Positions 53,901 to 64,000 of a stretch of 64,000 nt of DNA are shown piece by piece. Both the position numbers and the translations under genes were made by a program. The notes beneath the pieces were generated by a model, which saw only the letters and a list, made by a program, of their open reading frames with translations, had not been told where the DNA came from and did no database searches. The stretch's first letter is position 1; each line of letters opens with the position of its first letter. The stretch is taken from assembly GCA_028641055.1 (NCBI GenBank), contig CM054061.1, forward strand, positions 112,290,019 to 112,354,018, in the 5' to 3' direction. Source of the DNA: Alopecurus myosuroides. Taxonomy: Eukaryota; Streptophyta; Magnoliopsida; Poales; Poaceae.

Positions 53901-55250
53901 CTATCACCTGTTTAGTTGATAGTTGGGTTTCAACTTAATCAACAACATGTTAATGTTTTGGGTAATAATAATTTGATGCTAAGGCACCGGCAGGAGGCCC
54001 GGGTTAGGGTTTTGGAGCCGGCTGGTGTCGAAACTAGGAAAAGAGTCTTGTCTACTGATCCATGATGAGCGTGCTCACCGCATCCGGGAGGTAGTATGGG
54101 ACCCCCCTCGACTTAGACCTGATTTGCAGCTTGTCCGAAGAGCCACACTTAGTTCGGGTGTTCCATTTGCTCCTTTGCATAATGGGAGGCGCCCCCATGG
54201 TTACTGGTGATGGTTATGATGATGATGATGCATATAGGACGAGGCCTGTAGTGCCGGGGTGTTGCGTCCTGCGGGAGTTTTGCACACTTGCGCTGAGTAT
54301 TCGGCTGCGTGGCTGGGACCTTATAGCTCCGTGGCTCCTAGGATGGGTTGTAGAGACGGTTTGGGTCGTGTCGAGCCAACCTGAGTTTTAGTTGGTGGCT
54401 TGAGTGTGTACGGGTACTGGAGCACACCCTGCAGGGATAAATCTTCTCGAGAAGCCGTGTTGTCCGCGGTTATGTGACGACTTGGTGAAAGTGATGGCTA
54501 ACAAGTACTCAGACAACTTACACCTAATGATAATAACTTGACTAGTAATATAGATTACCTCCACCATATAAATGATGTCACCCTAATCAACCGTGTGAGT
54601 TTCCTTGGGTTGCTTCCTTAGTAGGGGGTAACACTAGATGGGTATTGTTTGGTGAGTAGTTGTAGTTGGTTCTGATACGCTCTCTTATCCCTGTCTAGTA
54701 GCCGGAAGTTGTAGCGTGTTTCTGTAGTTGGTTAGTGCAGCCCGCTGCCGCTTCTTTGCAATAATCCCTTACTTTCCGTTGTACCCAAAGTATTTGTATC
54801 TTGTGATGACTCGTTACGCCGGTATCTTGTGAGTATGGTTTATCCACTTGCCAGTACTTAACCGTACTGACCCATGAATTCATTTTCGTGGCTGCATATT
54901 CAACATTGCCGTCAACAGGTTTGAAGTCTGACGATGTTAGCTTGGGAATCCCTCCGGCTTGGCCTGGGCAGGGATTGGACGCTCTCGGTTATCTTCAGGA
55001 CTCTTAGTCCAATTTGTATCTTGTCCGTAGTCGGAAACTATGTTGTTTCTTCCGATGTTATTTGGATCTTTGTATTGTATCAGTTGTATCCTTGACTCGT
55101 TTGAGTCGTCTTGTATAAATCTTTGCTGTTGTTGTGGAATATTTGTGAACTGTTGTAATGATTATCACAAGTGGCAACCTAGAATCGGTTATTATGCGGA
55201 TTTGGCTGAAATGCTGAAATCTGCATAGTGCCCGATCCCGGGGCGTCACA
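50906..55250 (+). repeat. 3' LTR of the 9.2-kb element
   Basis: 4345 bp, collinear with the 5' LTR. No coding sequence is supported. Confidence 0.9.
52283..52350 (+). other. tRNA-like module in the 3' LTR of the 9.2-kb element
   Basis: A-box-like AGCGCACTGGTTAGGATC and B box GGTTCGATTCC at 52328-52338. The offset to the 5' LTR copy is exactly the LTR offset (4822). Confidence 0.55.
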
Positions 55251-55255
55251 CTAGA
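55251..55255. repeat. Target site duplication of the 9.2-kb element, right copy
   Basis: CTAGA, identical to 46079-46083. Confidence 0.9.
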
Positions 55256-56830
55256 CATGTTAGTAATAACAAAATAACAATCTACTCAATGCCTCAAAAA
55301 TTAACCATGCAAATAGCAACTATGGCAGAAAATCATCTAAAACTATCATGCAAGACTATTTGACCTAGAGCTCACTCAAGCATGAAATCAAGTATAATAT
55401 GCTGTAATAACAGTAGCTATTCCATGGAAAACAATACTAAAGGATTTATTCGATTCATCATACCAATATGAAGAATAACATAATTTTAACCTATTTTTAC
55501 TAGGAAAACAACATATTGAGATTTAAACTATAACAAGCATGGCTTTCACACACAAACCCTATAATACTAGTGAAACACTCAAGACACATTTCAAACATGT
55601 ATAAATAACCTACACATGCTAGGAATCAATTTTGTAACAAGAACATGATAACACAACAATTTATCAAGTCATGTCAATAATAGACAGAAAAGGACTATTT
55701 ACCAAATGTTGCACCAAACCTATTCTGTAACTCCTAAAATCATGATAATATAGTATAAGGAGCTCCTAGTCACTAGCAAACCAACACAAGTGTATTTACA
55801 TCAAAATTCATCACCAATAAAATCAAACAATTCATAGAAGTGCTCTCTGGACTAAACTTAACATGCATGTCATTTTCAATCAACAACTCAAGTCAACACA
55901 AGGTCAATTGCCACAGATAGACATGTTCAAGGGATACTCAGAATAGTTGAGTTTGCATGTTTTGGATACATAAAACTCAAGTTATTAAATAAAAGGTGTT
56001 AATGAGTATCTATGCCATTTATTTAGTTTCTCGTAAAATACAGCACAAAACTTAGATCTACAAGTTGGATATGGTTAATATTTTGTAGATCTATAACTGT
56101 GATTTTTAGTTTGACAAGTTTTACTCATTTGTATTTTTGTTTCGATTTAAAGTAAAGCAGTAGACTTGGATCTGCAGGAAAACAGAAAAACAAACAACCT
56201 ACACAAAGGAAACGGGCCAGATCTGCGAACTGGGCCGGCCTGCCAAGGGGTCTCCCGCGCGGGAAGAGTTTAAACACGAGGCTGGGCCGCGGCTGGGCCA
56301 AGCCCAACACCCAAGGTTGAGGCGAAACGATACCGCGCCGTCGGATCCTAGATGGAGGGCGCGGATGAGGCCACGCGAGCACATGTCTACGGTGACCAAG
56401 CGACACGGCGGTGTCCGCTCCGGCCACCGGTGGAGAGGCGTGATCTCGCCGTTGGGGACGCACGAGGTCTCCTGGATGTGCAGAACGCACCGAAAGAATC
56501 AGGAGAACTCCGCATATCCAGTGCCCGCACGCACACCAAGCGGGAAGGACCCGGGGTGCGTCTCGCCATGAGCGCCGCGGGAAGGGCTCGAGGTCGACGA
56601 TGGAGACGGTTCTGCATGTAGCCAAAACTTAAATTAGGAGGTGCATGAGTCTTGTGGAGACTCAAGGAAGGTGGGGGAGGAAACGACGCAGCTAGGGACG
56701 GCTCGAATCAATGGCTCGACGTGTTGCTCGCCGGCGGGCCGTGGTGCTCGATCCCGGCGATGGAGAGGGATAAGGAGGGGGCTTTTGATGTCTAAGCTCG
56801 ATTCGGGTGGTAGGGAGGTCCTGAGGAAAG

Positions 56831-56838
56831 TTTTATAG
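56831..56838 (-). promoter_or_regulatory. TATA box in the long LTR
   Basis: CTATAAAA on the minus strand, followed downstream by a C-rich leader. Probable LTR promoter. Confidence 0.5.
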
Positions 56839-58998
56839 CCACGAGGTGGATTGGGAAGGTCTGGCCGCAGAGCTGGGCGCCCGGCGTCCATGGAGGCCAC
56901 TGTGGCTCGGCCAAGCTGGACAGAGGGGATTTCTTCGGGCGATTCCTTGCCAGGGAGATAGGATAAGGTGAGGGAGTCCTCCTGGAGGGATAAGGAGGCA
57001 GGAGGTGCACGGGGGCGTTGGCAAACAATGGTGCCCACCCAACACCCGTAGGTGTTTGTCATCGAGAAGGACAGGAAGGAAAGCGAGTGAGGTCAAGGGA
57101 GTGCACGGGTGTGCTTGTGGAGTGCCCGTGAGGCTAGTTGGCAAGGAGAGGGAGTGATTAGTGGAGAGTGAGGCAGAGCTCGACGTCCACCTGTGATGTA
57201 GCTTGGCATCTAGCCCATGGAGGAAGTGTGAAGAAGAAGGGAGGGGTTTTGGGGGGGTATAGATCATGTCTGGGGTGTTGGGTGATAAGTTTTCTACCTC
57301 CTATAGCAAGTGAGAGGTATAGAGAATGCAATGATTGAATAGAAGAGGCACGTACTCAACAGTTTCCAGAAAGAACAGAAGTGGTTTTTGCTTGGTTTCA
57401 CCAGAATTTTGAATGTAACACATATGAAATATCATGTCCATTGGATAGAGGATGAAAAATGGGGTCTAGGGATGGTGGTCTCAAGTTTTTCTGAAAACTT
57501 TTCTTTCACAAAATTTTGGGAATTAAAAAATGGCAGAAACTGTTTTTAAATGTTTTCTCCAAAATTTTCAAAACAACTTGCAAATGTTTTTGTATAAGTA
57601 AGTCCCACATGACCATAGTCATGTTGGGTAAATTTTCCAAGATTTTAGGAAATACTTTTCTTCACAAAATATTTTAATGTCCATTTCTGGCCTTTTGGAA
57701 AATAGAAAATAATAAATAGTAAAATGCTTTTAAAACAAATATTTTTTTATTGGCATGATATAGTATATAATATAATTCTCAAAAGTGATTTTTTAATAAA
57801 CAACTCTTTTCAAAATATTTGAGACACCAAGGTGGAAACGGGTGAAAACAGCAGTTTATTTAATAGGTTAAAAATCATGAGAGATAAATAATTGGATGGT
57901 CTTTGAAAAATAAATGGACCACATGGATATCATGTACAGGATATGTAGAGTACAAGGTTAGGTTGATGGGGCTTGAATACAAAGAGGAGTGTTTTTGAGC
58001 AACACAGAAAAAGTGCATCAAGATAACAGAAATAGGATCAATATTTAGGGATGCATGCTAAAGGACTTTGAAAGATTATGCAAAAGGGTTTCAATATCCA
58101 TAATAACAACTTGGATATATAGCATAGGTATAAACAATGAGATGTATGATGGTGCATTGATGATTATCTCAAGATTTGTCATAGGAGCATGTCTCCAAAG
58201 TTGGAGATTTCTAAGAAAACAGAAGATGATATGGATATGAGATGGAATATGATATAGATGCTTGATATTGCTATTACTAGGTTTCATTTTATTAAAACAA
58301 CACACATTAGTGAACAAACATAAATAAATACTTCAAGCAAACACAAGATAAGATCATACAACAAGTAGATAAAATAACAAGACACACAAGATCACTCAAA
58401 CAACTAAGTTCTTCAATTTAGTTTCCAGGATGTTTTCTCATGTGTTAAATTTTAGGTAGTGATCAAGCCATACCATGACAAGAGGATTTTGTAAAGAGGT
58501 TCATCTCAGAAGTTGTTATTTCCAAAAGAATATATTTGAGGTTAAACACAGGGGTAACATAGTCCCCTCTTAATTTTTTTGCAAAGCGAGGAAGTGAGAA
58601 GGAGTTTATGAAATACTTGCAAAAACATATTTGTTGAAAACAGGTTGGAGATGATTAGCTCCATATAGTTTTGGAAATTATCTTTTGTTTTCTCAAAACT
58701 TGGCCTTTGGGTTTCTTCGAAAATCAAAACATTTTCAAAAAGGTTTTTGCCAAAAGAGTGTGATGGATGAAGATGATAAGCTTTCTTGCCATGACTTGAT
58801 CACAAGGGTTGTGTTTTAAGAAAGTTATGATCATTGTTTTAGTGTTAGTTGTTAAGAAACTTAAACAAAACACAATCAACAAGCAAATAGAAAAGAAACA
58901 CAAGCATTAGCCAAACATGTTAAAAAGTTTTTGTTGGCCCTGATTTTTGGGTTATTGAAAACAAGTTTTTCCAGTCTTCCAAAAATTGGGCTGTTACA

Positions 58999-59016
58999 TC
59001 TCTTCCCCCCTTAAAA
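58999..59016 (-). other. Polypurine tract of the long-LTR element
   Basis: The minus strand reads TTTTAAGGGGGGAAGAGA immediately before TGTAACAGCCC. Just upstream it reads CGAGGACGAGATTC, a sequence typical of the end of Tekay-type interiors. Confidence 0.75.
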
Positions 59017-59572
59017 TGAATCTCGTCCTCGAGATTCGTAAGGGAAAAAAAAGAAGAGGGTTTTCCTAGCAAACAACAAGAACAAAAATCTTTTTAACAA
59101 AATTTTTAATTTTTCTCAGGTTTTAAGAAAACCAAATTTTTTTCCAATCCTGAAGATAAGACTGGATACTCACAAAGGGGGCTCACAGAGACCTAGTTGT
59201 GTAGGGTAGAGACTACAAACAACTAGTGATCTTGTCAAGATTTTTCCCACGATTTGAAAGAGAGTTAGAAGCTTGGTACACCCGGAGTTTTCTGGAGTCA
59301 TACACTGACGTGTGGGACCAGGCCCACTTGGCAGTCGATGCCCTTCTCTTCTTCTTCTTCTTCTTCTTCTTGCCTGGCCTTCTTTCCTGGTGCGCGCACC
59401 CTTGGCATCAAGGCGTCCCGCCCACTGTGAGCTCAGGGTGGGCTGACACCTCACTATAAGACTGCTGTGAGTGCGACATGTCGATTCTTCGACCACTTGG
59501 TGGAGGGACGCGCTGGTGATTTGGCTTTTCCCGCGTAGTGCTCGACGGGGGAGAGGGCTATGCTCCTACTGC
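59017..59572. other. Interior of the long-LTR element, non-coding part with TTC microsatellite
   Basis: No pol or gag domain is present. A (TTC)n tract lies at about 59344-59371. The plus strand from about 59500 leads into a promoter for the small ORF at 59614. Confidence 0.5.
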
Positions 59573-59580
59573 TATAAAAG
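59573..59580 (+). promoter_or_regulatory. TATA box for the small antisense ORF
   Basis: TATAAAAG followed by GGG, 41 bp upstream of the ATG at 59614. This is the spacing expected for a short plant leader. Confidence 0.5.
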
Positions 59581-59613
59581 GGGTCGCCGAGGTTCACTAA
59601 ATCGCACCACACA

Positions 59614-59895
59614 ATGGGTTTCATTTCTCAGCTCATCGATGATTTCTTCAAGGAGTATGTCAACCTGCTGGAGCGAGCAAATCCCCTGGAGCACTTCGTC
59701 ATCGTGTTGTTCTTCAGCTGTGGCCTGGTGGGATGGGTCACTGTGATTGTGGTGGCTATGGTTGCACCGTCTGGGGTATCTACGACTGGTGGTCTCGTGC
59801 GAGGAGCGAGACCACGGTGGAAGAAGGGCGAGCAGTGGCGTCGGTGGCTGCGGTTGTGGAGGTCCAAGCTGGCGGCACAAGGCCAGGAAGACTAG
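59614..59895 (+). CDS. Putative small membrane protein, antisense within the long-LTR element
   Basis: 93 residues. An amphipathic N-terminus (GFISQLIDDFFKEY), a hydrophobic segment at about 28-51 (HFVIVLFFSCGLVGWVTVIV) long enough to span a membrane, then a basic, Trp/Arg-rich tail. It lies on the strand opposite to the element, behind a TATA box at consensus distance. A minus-strand frame of 137 residues overlaps it (59572-59985), is rich in His/Pro/Arg and has no domain; I prefer the plus-strand ORF because of the promoter. The family is unknown to me. Confidence 0.35.
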   Translation: MGFISQLIDDFFKEYVNLLERANPLEHFVIVLFFSCGLVGWVTVIVVAMVAPSGVSTTGGLVRGARPRWKKGEQWRRWLRLWRSKLAAQGQED

Positions 59896-60901
59896 AGGGG
59901 CTTCTCCGTCGCCTGACTCGGTGCTCAGCGTCAGGTGAGACTGGCTCACCGTCAGACCAGGTTCCAGCCAGCGAGGACTAGGCAATGTTAGTGTCTACAC
60001 CAGATTAGGTGTAGTGGTCTATGTTTGGAAACAGACTTGTATCTTTCTTTCTGAAACTTTCATTAGTCCGGTGCAATGTTATCCCTCCAATCATGTATCC
60101 CTTTGAAGTTCCAGTGAAAATTGTAGCTCCGAAATGATTCTTCTTCTGCTTCTGGGTGTTGGGAAAAAAACAGAGGGATGTGGGTGCACTAACTTGTTAA
60201 CATGTTGAAACACTGGTGCCAAAATATTTAAAAAGGCAAGTTTTTCATACTGATAAACAGAGTTGTGGAAAAACTACTCAATCAGAACAGAGCAAGGCAA
60301 TCCAACGAACACAATTCATTTAGCAAACAACACACAGTCAAAGGCAAACCAGGTATTTTAAGCACAAGCAAACGTCTAGAATCTATGAAGAACGGGTAGC
60401 TAAAAAAATAACTGAGCGAAACCTATCAATTTCTATGGGGCTGGGTCGACAAAAAGGATTGTTGAAGTCTTCTCTTTATCTCATCTTGATGTTGAGGTCT
60501 TCTGAAGGAAGCTTCTTTTTCTTCGGGTTGCTAACTACTAAAGATCTCTCGGGACATCGCCAAGTATGTAATTGTTTTATAGAAAGATAACAGAAGAAAA
60601 CTTTTTGACATACTTTTAAATGAAAAACCAAATTTTATAAACTCATGTTTATTTATTTACAAAATATTTTGATCCATGAAAACAAAAGGGTAAAAAGGTA
60701 TGTTTACTATTTTCTATGGTTTTCTTCAAAAAATTGTTTTATAAACAAGGCAATAGCTTTTTAGAAAATATGAGAAGAATGGAAGCCATGCTTAGGGTTC
60801 CTTAGATAAAAACATTTTAGGCAGTAATATAGTTTTTACCAAAATATTTTTATTTCCTATCTGACGTCCGTGCTAAACTAAGGTCTCCTAAAGTCAGGAT
60901 G
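59896..60901. other. Interior of the long-LTR element, non-coding part near the PBS
   Basis: AT-rich, without a supported open frame. It would include the 3' UTR of the small plus-strand ORF (to about 60130) and the sense leader next to the PBS. Confidence 0.5.
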
Positions 60902-60913
60902 GCTCTGATACCA
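60902..60913 (-). other. Primer-binding site of the long-LTR element
   Basis: The minus strand reads TGGTATCAGAGC, four bases from the LTR end. It is the initiator tRNA-Met type, shared with the 9.2-kb element. Confidence 0.85.
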
Positions 60914-60917
60914 ACTC

Positions 60918-63900
60918 TGTGGGGACCCCAGACTAGCAGTCCGAGACCTCCAGTATGCATACATTCACGATCCCATGATCAGTTAGTCGTGAACAACATA
61001 CTCGAGTTGGCATTGCAGATTACAACATCCACTACACGAATACATGGCTTACACAACTGGTCACTTGACTCAGTTGAAAACAACTGCCACGCAGGACAGG
61101 AACACACACTAAAAATAGCGGAAGACTACAAAACACACTCGTGGTAAACCCAAGTCACGCCTTGACTACCTACAGGCTACTGACTCGGAGACGTTCCTAG
61201 TTCGCATAGCCGTCAGCGACATGATCTTCTTCAGGTTCTCTGGGTTTCTGCTCAAAGTCTGACTAAGACAATAGCCAGGGACGAAACCAATGTGAGTACG
61301 TTTGAATGTACTCCGCAAGACACCCCAAATGAATGCTAAACATGCAAGTATGCATATATATAGGTGGTAGGAAGGCTGTAGTTAAGGTTCAACTAGCCAT
61401 GATGAATTTAAGACACACCATGGTTGCACATGTTTTAGTTGTTTTTGTTGAAGAAGATACCTCAAAAGATATTTTATTTCTCTGGTAGATATAGCATGTC
61501 CACAAGGTTTTGATAAAGCATTTTAAATAGAATAAAAGTTTCTCTTTGCAAAACTTCTTGGAATATCACATCTTCAAGATCATTATTTATCCGGTACCTC
61601 AAAGGTACAATCATTCCCTTTCAACGTACCTCCCACGTACAAGTTCCAAAACACTTTTCCAGTTTTTTGAAAACATTGACACAATGCTTGCTACATGGCC
61701 ATTCAACTGTCCATATCAAAGGACGCGGATATTCTAAATAGTTTTACTCTGCAGAGGTGTACACAATCCACAAGATCCAGTACATCCGCCGTGAACAACC
61801 ACAGACTGTCCGAGACAGTATGCAAACATCGGATAACTGGTCCTAACCATCCACTATGTCAGTGCTAGTAAATGACTACCTCTTCAACTTGGTTTGTTCT
61901 CCCCGGCACCGAGTGAGTCAGCCTTATCGATCCGGTTTCCCTTGACAACACACCGCCATGGCAGGAGACCCAATTGCTGCAACCGGTAGTGAACTTAACC
62001 CCACACTGTGAATGTCCCGTTTCTCCCTCGAGGCGACAATTTGGTTCGGGGGACTCTAACCCCTATAGCACTTTGAGGTAGACACGGACTAACACCGACA
62101 AGCAATTAGCTAGACCCCGTTCTCATATTGGGGTAATGTGGCAGCACGGCTTGGTTGTCCGGCGAAGACTAGGTTATGTGTCATTTTTGGAAAAACAAGT
62201 CGAAAACATTTCCTTCTTCACAAACCTCCCTCGGACAAGGTCCCACCTTTCCTCGGGGTTTTTCCAATCTTTTGCTTTCCAAAAACACCAAGTTAAAATG
62301 TCCACTAGGGGACTTAAGTTGATTAAGTGATGATACTAAAATATCTAAAGGGCTTGGTAACACCAAGATTATATAGTGGATATAACATATTAGATACATA
62401 AAATAAATAGTGGTATAGTCCACTTAAACGAATAGTTTTTGAATCAAACTTTTGTAAAACTTCAGAAGTAAAACATGCATGATAGATAATGATAAGAAAA
62501 ACAACAACAAGCATTTAGAATGGCTTGCCTTGGCACTGGTCTTGGTCTTGCTCTTGAAATAAACAAGAGTTGCAATAAAAACCTCTCCGGGAAATAATAC
62601 CGTCTTCGTTATCTAACGTCATAAACACAAAAAGGAAAACACCCAATCAGAACCAAAACAAGGCAAGCACTTGACAAAAAGTAAACATACAGCAAGCATT
62701 TCATCAAACAACTACACCCACAAACAAAATTACTAGGGTGCACACCAACAAGCAAAACATGCACAGACAACACACATGAATAGCACTAGAATTGATGTTA
62801 TGGATCCTCAACCAAAATGGCACGAGTCCAGTGGGTGTGCCACTCTCATATCATGCTCAAATAAGGTTAAATGACTCTCTGGGCATTCATGAGGATGAGC
62901 AAAATAACAAGAAAACAACCTAGGAACACATACACATGCATAGGAAAATAATAACAAGCAATACTACAAGCCCATAGTAACACATGCTTTTCTAAACATG
63001 GAGAAATAATATAACCAGTAGCTAAACAACCTAATAACAAAGAAAAAACACTTATCATGGCATCACTCAATACATGGAAATAATCATGGAGCAAAATGAC
63101 CACTAAAACTAGAGATGCAAAAGGGGCTATTTAGACATGCATACATGCATAACCATAAGAGATCATCAAACATGATTTATTCTAAGATGATGGACCTGTA
63201 AGATGGGATCCAAATAACAGAGAAAAAACACCTAGACATGCTAGTAATAACAAAATAACAATCTACTCAATGCCTCAAAAATTAAGAATGCAAAAAGCAA
63301 CTATGGCAGAAAATCATCTAAAACTATCATGCAAGACTATTTGACCTAGAGCTCACTCAAGCATGAAATCAAGTATAATATGCTATAATAACAGTAGCTA
63401 TTCCGTGGAAAACAATACTAAAGCATTTATTCGATTCATCATACCAATATGAAGAATAACATAATTTTAACCTATTTTTACTAGGAAAACAACATATTGA
63501 GATTTAAACTATAAAAAGCATGGCTTTCACACACAAACCCTATAATACTAGTGAAACACTCAAGACACATTTCAAACATGTATAAATAACCTACACATGC
63601 TAGGAATCAATTTTATAACAAGAACATCATAACACAACAATTTATAAAGTCATGTCAATAATAGACAGAAAAGGACTATTTACCAAATGTTGTACCAAAC
63701 CTATTCTGTAACCCCTAAAATCATGAAAATATAGTATAAGGTGCTCCTAGTCACTAGCAAACCAACACAAGTGGATTCACATGAAAATTCATCACCAATA
63801 AAATTAAACAATTCACAAAAGTGCTCTCTGGACTAAACTTAACATGCATGTCATTTTCAATCAACAACTCAAGTCAACACAAGGTCAATTGCCACAGATA

Positions 63901-64000
63901 GACATGTTCAAGGGATACTCAGAACAGTTGAGTTTTCATGTTTTGGATACATAAAACGCAAGTTATTAAATAAAAGGTGTTAATGAGTATCTCTGCTATT
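60918..64000 (-). repeat. 5' LTR of the long-LTR element (cut by window end)
   Basis: It begins TGTGGGGACCCC on the plus strand. From 62032 it matches 44869-46083 and then 55251-about 56017. About 3 kb should follow beyond the window. No coding sequence is supported. Confidence 0.8.

Larger units (their letters stand above)
46084..55250 (+). mobile_element. Non-autonomous Gypsy (Tekay-like) element with 4345-bp LTRs and 477-bp interior
   Basis: Two direct LTRs of equal length (46084-50428, 50906-55250) start TGTAACACCTGGGG and end GGGGCGTCACA. The interior has the tRNA-iMet type PBS and no protein domain. CTAGA duplications prove insertion as a unit. The LTRs are related to the chromovirus LTR at 24479-28741, so a Tekay-type element probably supplied its enzymes. 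Differences between the LTRs are low, on the order of one to two percent by eye. Confidence 0.9.
55251..58998 (-). repeat. 3' LTR of the long-LTR element, proximal part
   Basis: It resumes after the inserted element with CTAGA. Up to about 56017 it matches the right LTR to the window end. It contains a GC-rich part (56200-57260) with open frames on both strands that have no recognised domain, and AT-rich DNA to the LTR end at 58998 (minus strand TGTAACAGCCC). Confidence 0.8.
44869..64000 (-). mobile_element. Tekay-like non-autonomous element with very long LTRs, interrupted
   Basis: Minus orientation: PBS for initiator tRNA-Met at 60902-60913, PPT at 58999-59016, and LTR ends TGTAACAGCCC and GGGGTCCCCACA. 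The 3' LTR runs 44869-58998, is truncated at its left end and is split by the 46084-55250 element. The 5' LTR starts at 60918 and leaves the window. Adding the parts gives an LTR of roughly 6 kb with only 1.9 kb internal and no gag or pol, which fits a LARD-like derivative. The two LTR copies differ by a few percent by eye, so it is older than Tat-B. Confidence 0.75.

Noticed and set aside
56125..57267. Minus-strand ORFs of 140-166 codons in the long LTR
   Set aside because: They overlap each other in different frames downstream of the LTR TATA box, are Pro/Arg/Ser-rich and have no domain. They were not called without comparison to the other LTR, which is outside the window here.
59572..59985. 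137-codon minus-strand (sense) ORF as the gag remnant of the long-LTR element
   Set aside because: No gag motif, and the His/Pro-rich composition is that expected opposite a GC-rich coding strand. The plus-strand ORF has better promoter support.

Overview
The window looks like intergenic DNA from a large grass genome, most likely a Triticeae cereal (wheat, barley, rye or goatgrass type). No intact host gene, rRNA, functional tRNA or CRISPR array was found. Nearly every base belongs to nested transposable elements. The grass assignment rests on the element mix: Tat-type Ty3/Gypsy elements with antisense genes, and Tekay-type chromoviruses with LTRs above 4 kb beginning TGTAACA. All family names here come from reading domains and termini by eye, not from a database search.

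Layout, left to right. (1) 1-6258: a Tat-lineage Gypsy element on the minus strand (Tat-A). It has the end of an antisense gene, a broken pol that lacks gag, a PBS and a 5' LTR. (2) 6259-9305 continued at 24479-28741: the 3' half of a plus-strand Tekay-type chromovirus (RT, RNase H, integrase, chromodomain, PPT). Its 3' LTR is about 4.4 kb, has its own TATA box and holds a possible spliced three-exon ORF. (3) 9306-24473: a complete young Tat element (Tat-B) inserted in that LTR. Its 896-bp LTRs differ at about 8 positions and its target duplication is CAAAC. On the minus strand it carries leader, gag, PR and RT-RH-aRH-INT in one frame broken by three stops. On the plus strand it carries a multi-exon antisense gene with its own TATA box. 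(4) 28742-37340: an older decayed Tat element (Tat-C, minus strand), into which the chromovirus inserted, with a 796-bp duplicated block. (5) 37341-about 42239: a degenerate non-LTR retrotransposon (LINE, minus strand) that Tat-C interrupts. (6) 42354-43098: a Mutator-like MITE with a perfect 9-bp target duplication. (7) 43108-44868: unclassified sequence. (8) 44869-64000: a minus-strand Tekay-like non-autonomous element with very long LTRs and a 1.9-kb internal region. That region contains a small plus-strand ORF behind a good TATA box. The left LTR is interrupted by (9) 46084-55250, a complete element made of two 4345-bp LTRs and only 477 bp between them.

Inferred insertion order: the LINE was hit by Tat-C, Tat-C by the chromovirus, and the chromovirus by Tat-A (internal) and Tat-B (LTR). 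Separately, the 9.2-kb element entered the LTR of the long-LTR element. The missing left halves of the LINE, Tat-C, the chromovirus and Tat-A should lie beyond position 1.

The theme worth following is accessory coding in retrotransposons: antisense genes convergent with pol in three different Tat elements, a putative spliced ORF confined to a chromovirus LTR, and an antisense small membrane-protein ORF in a non-autonomous element. Reiterated PPT-like motifs and tRNA-like A/B-box modules recur across the elements.
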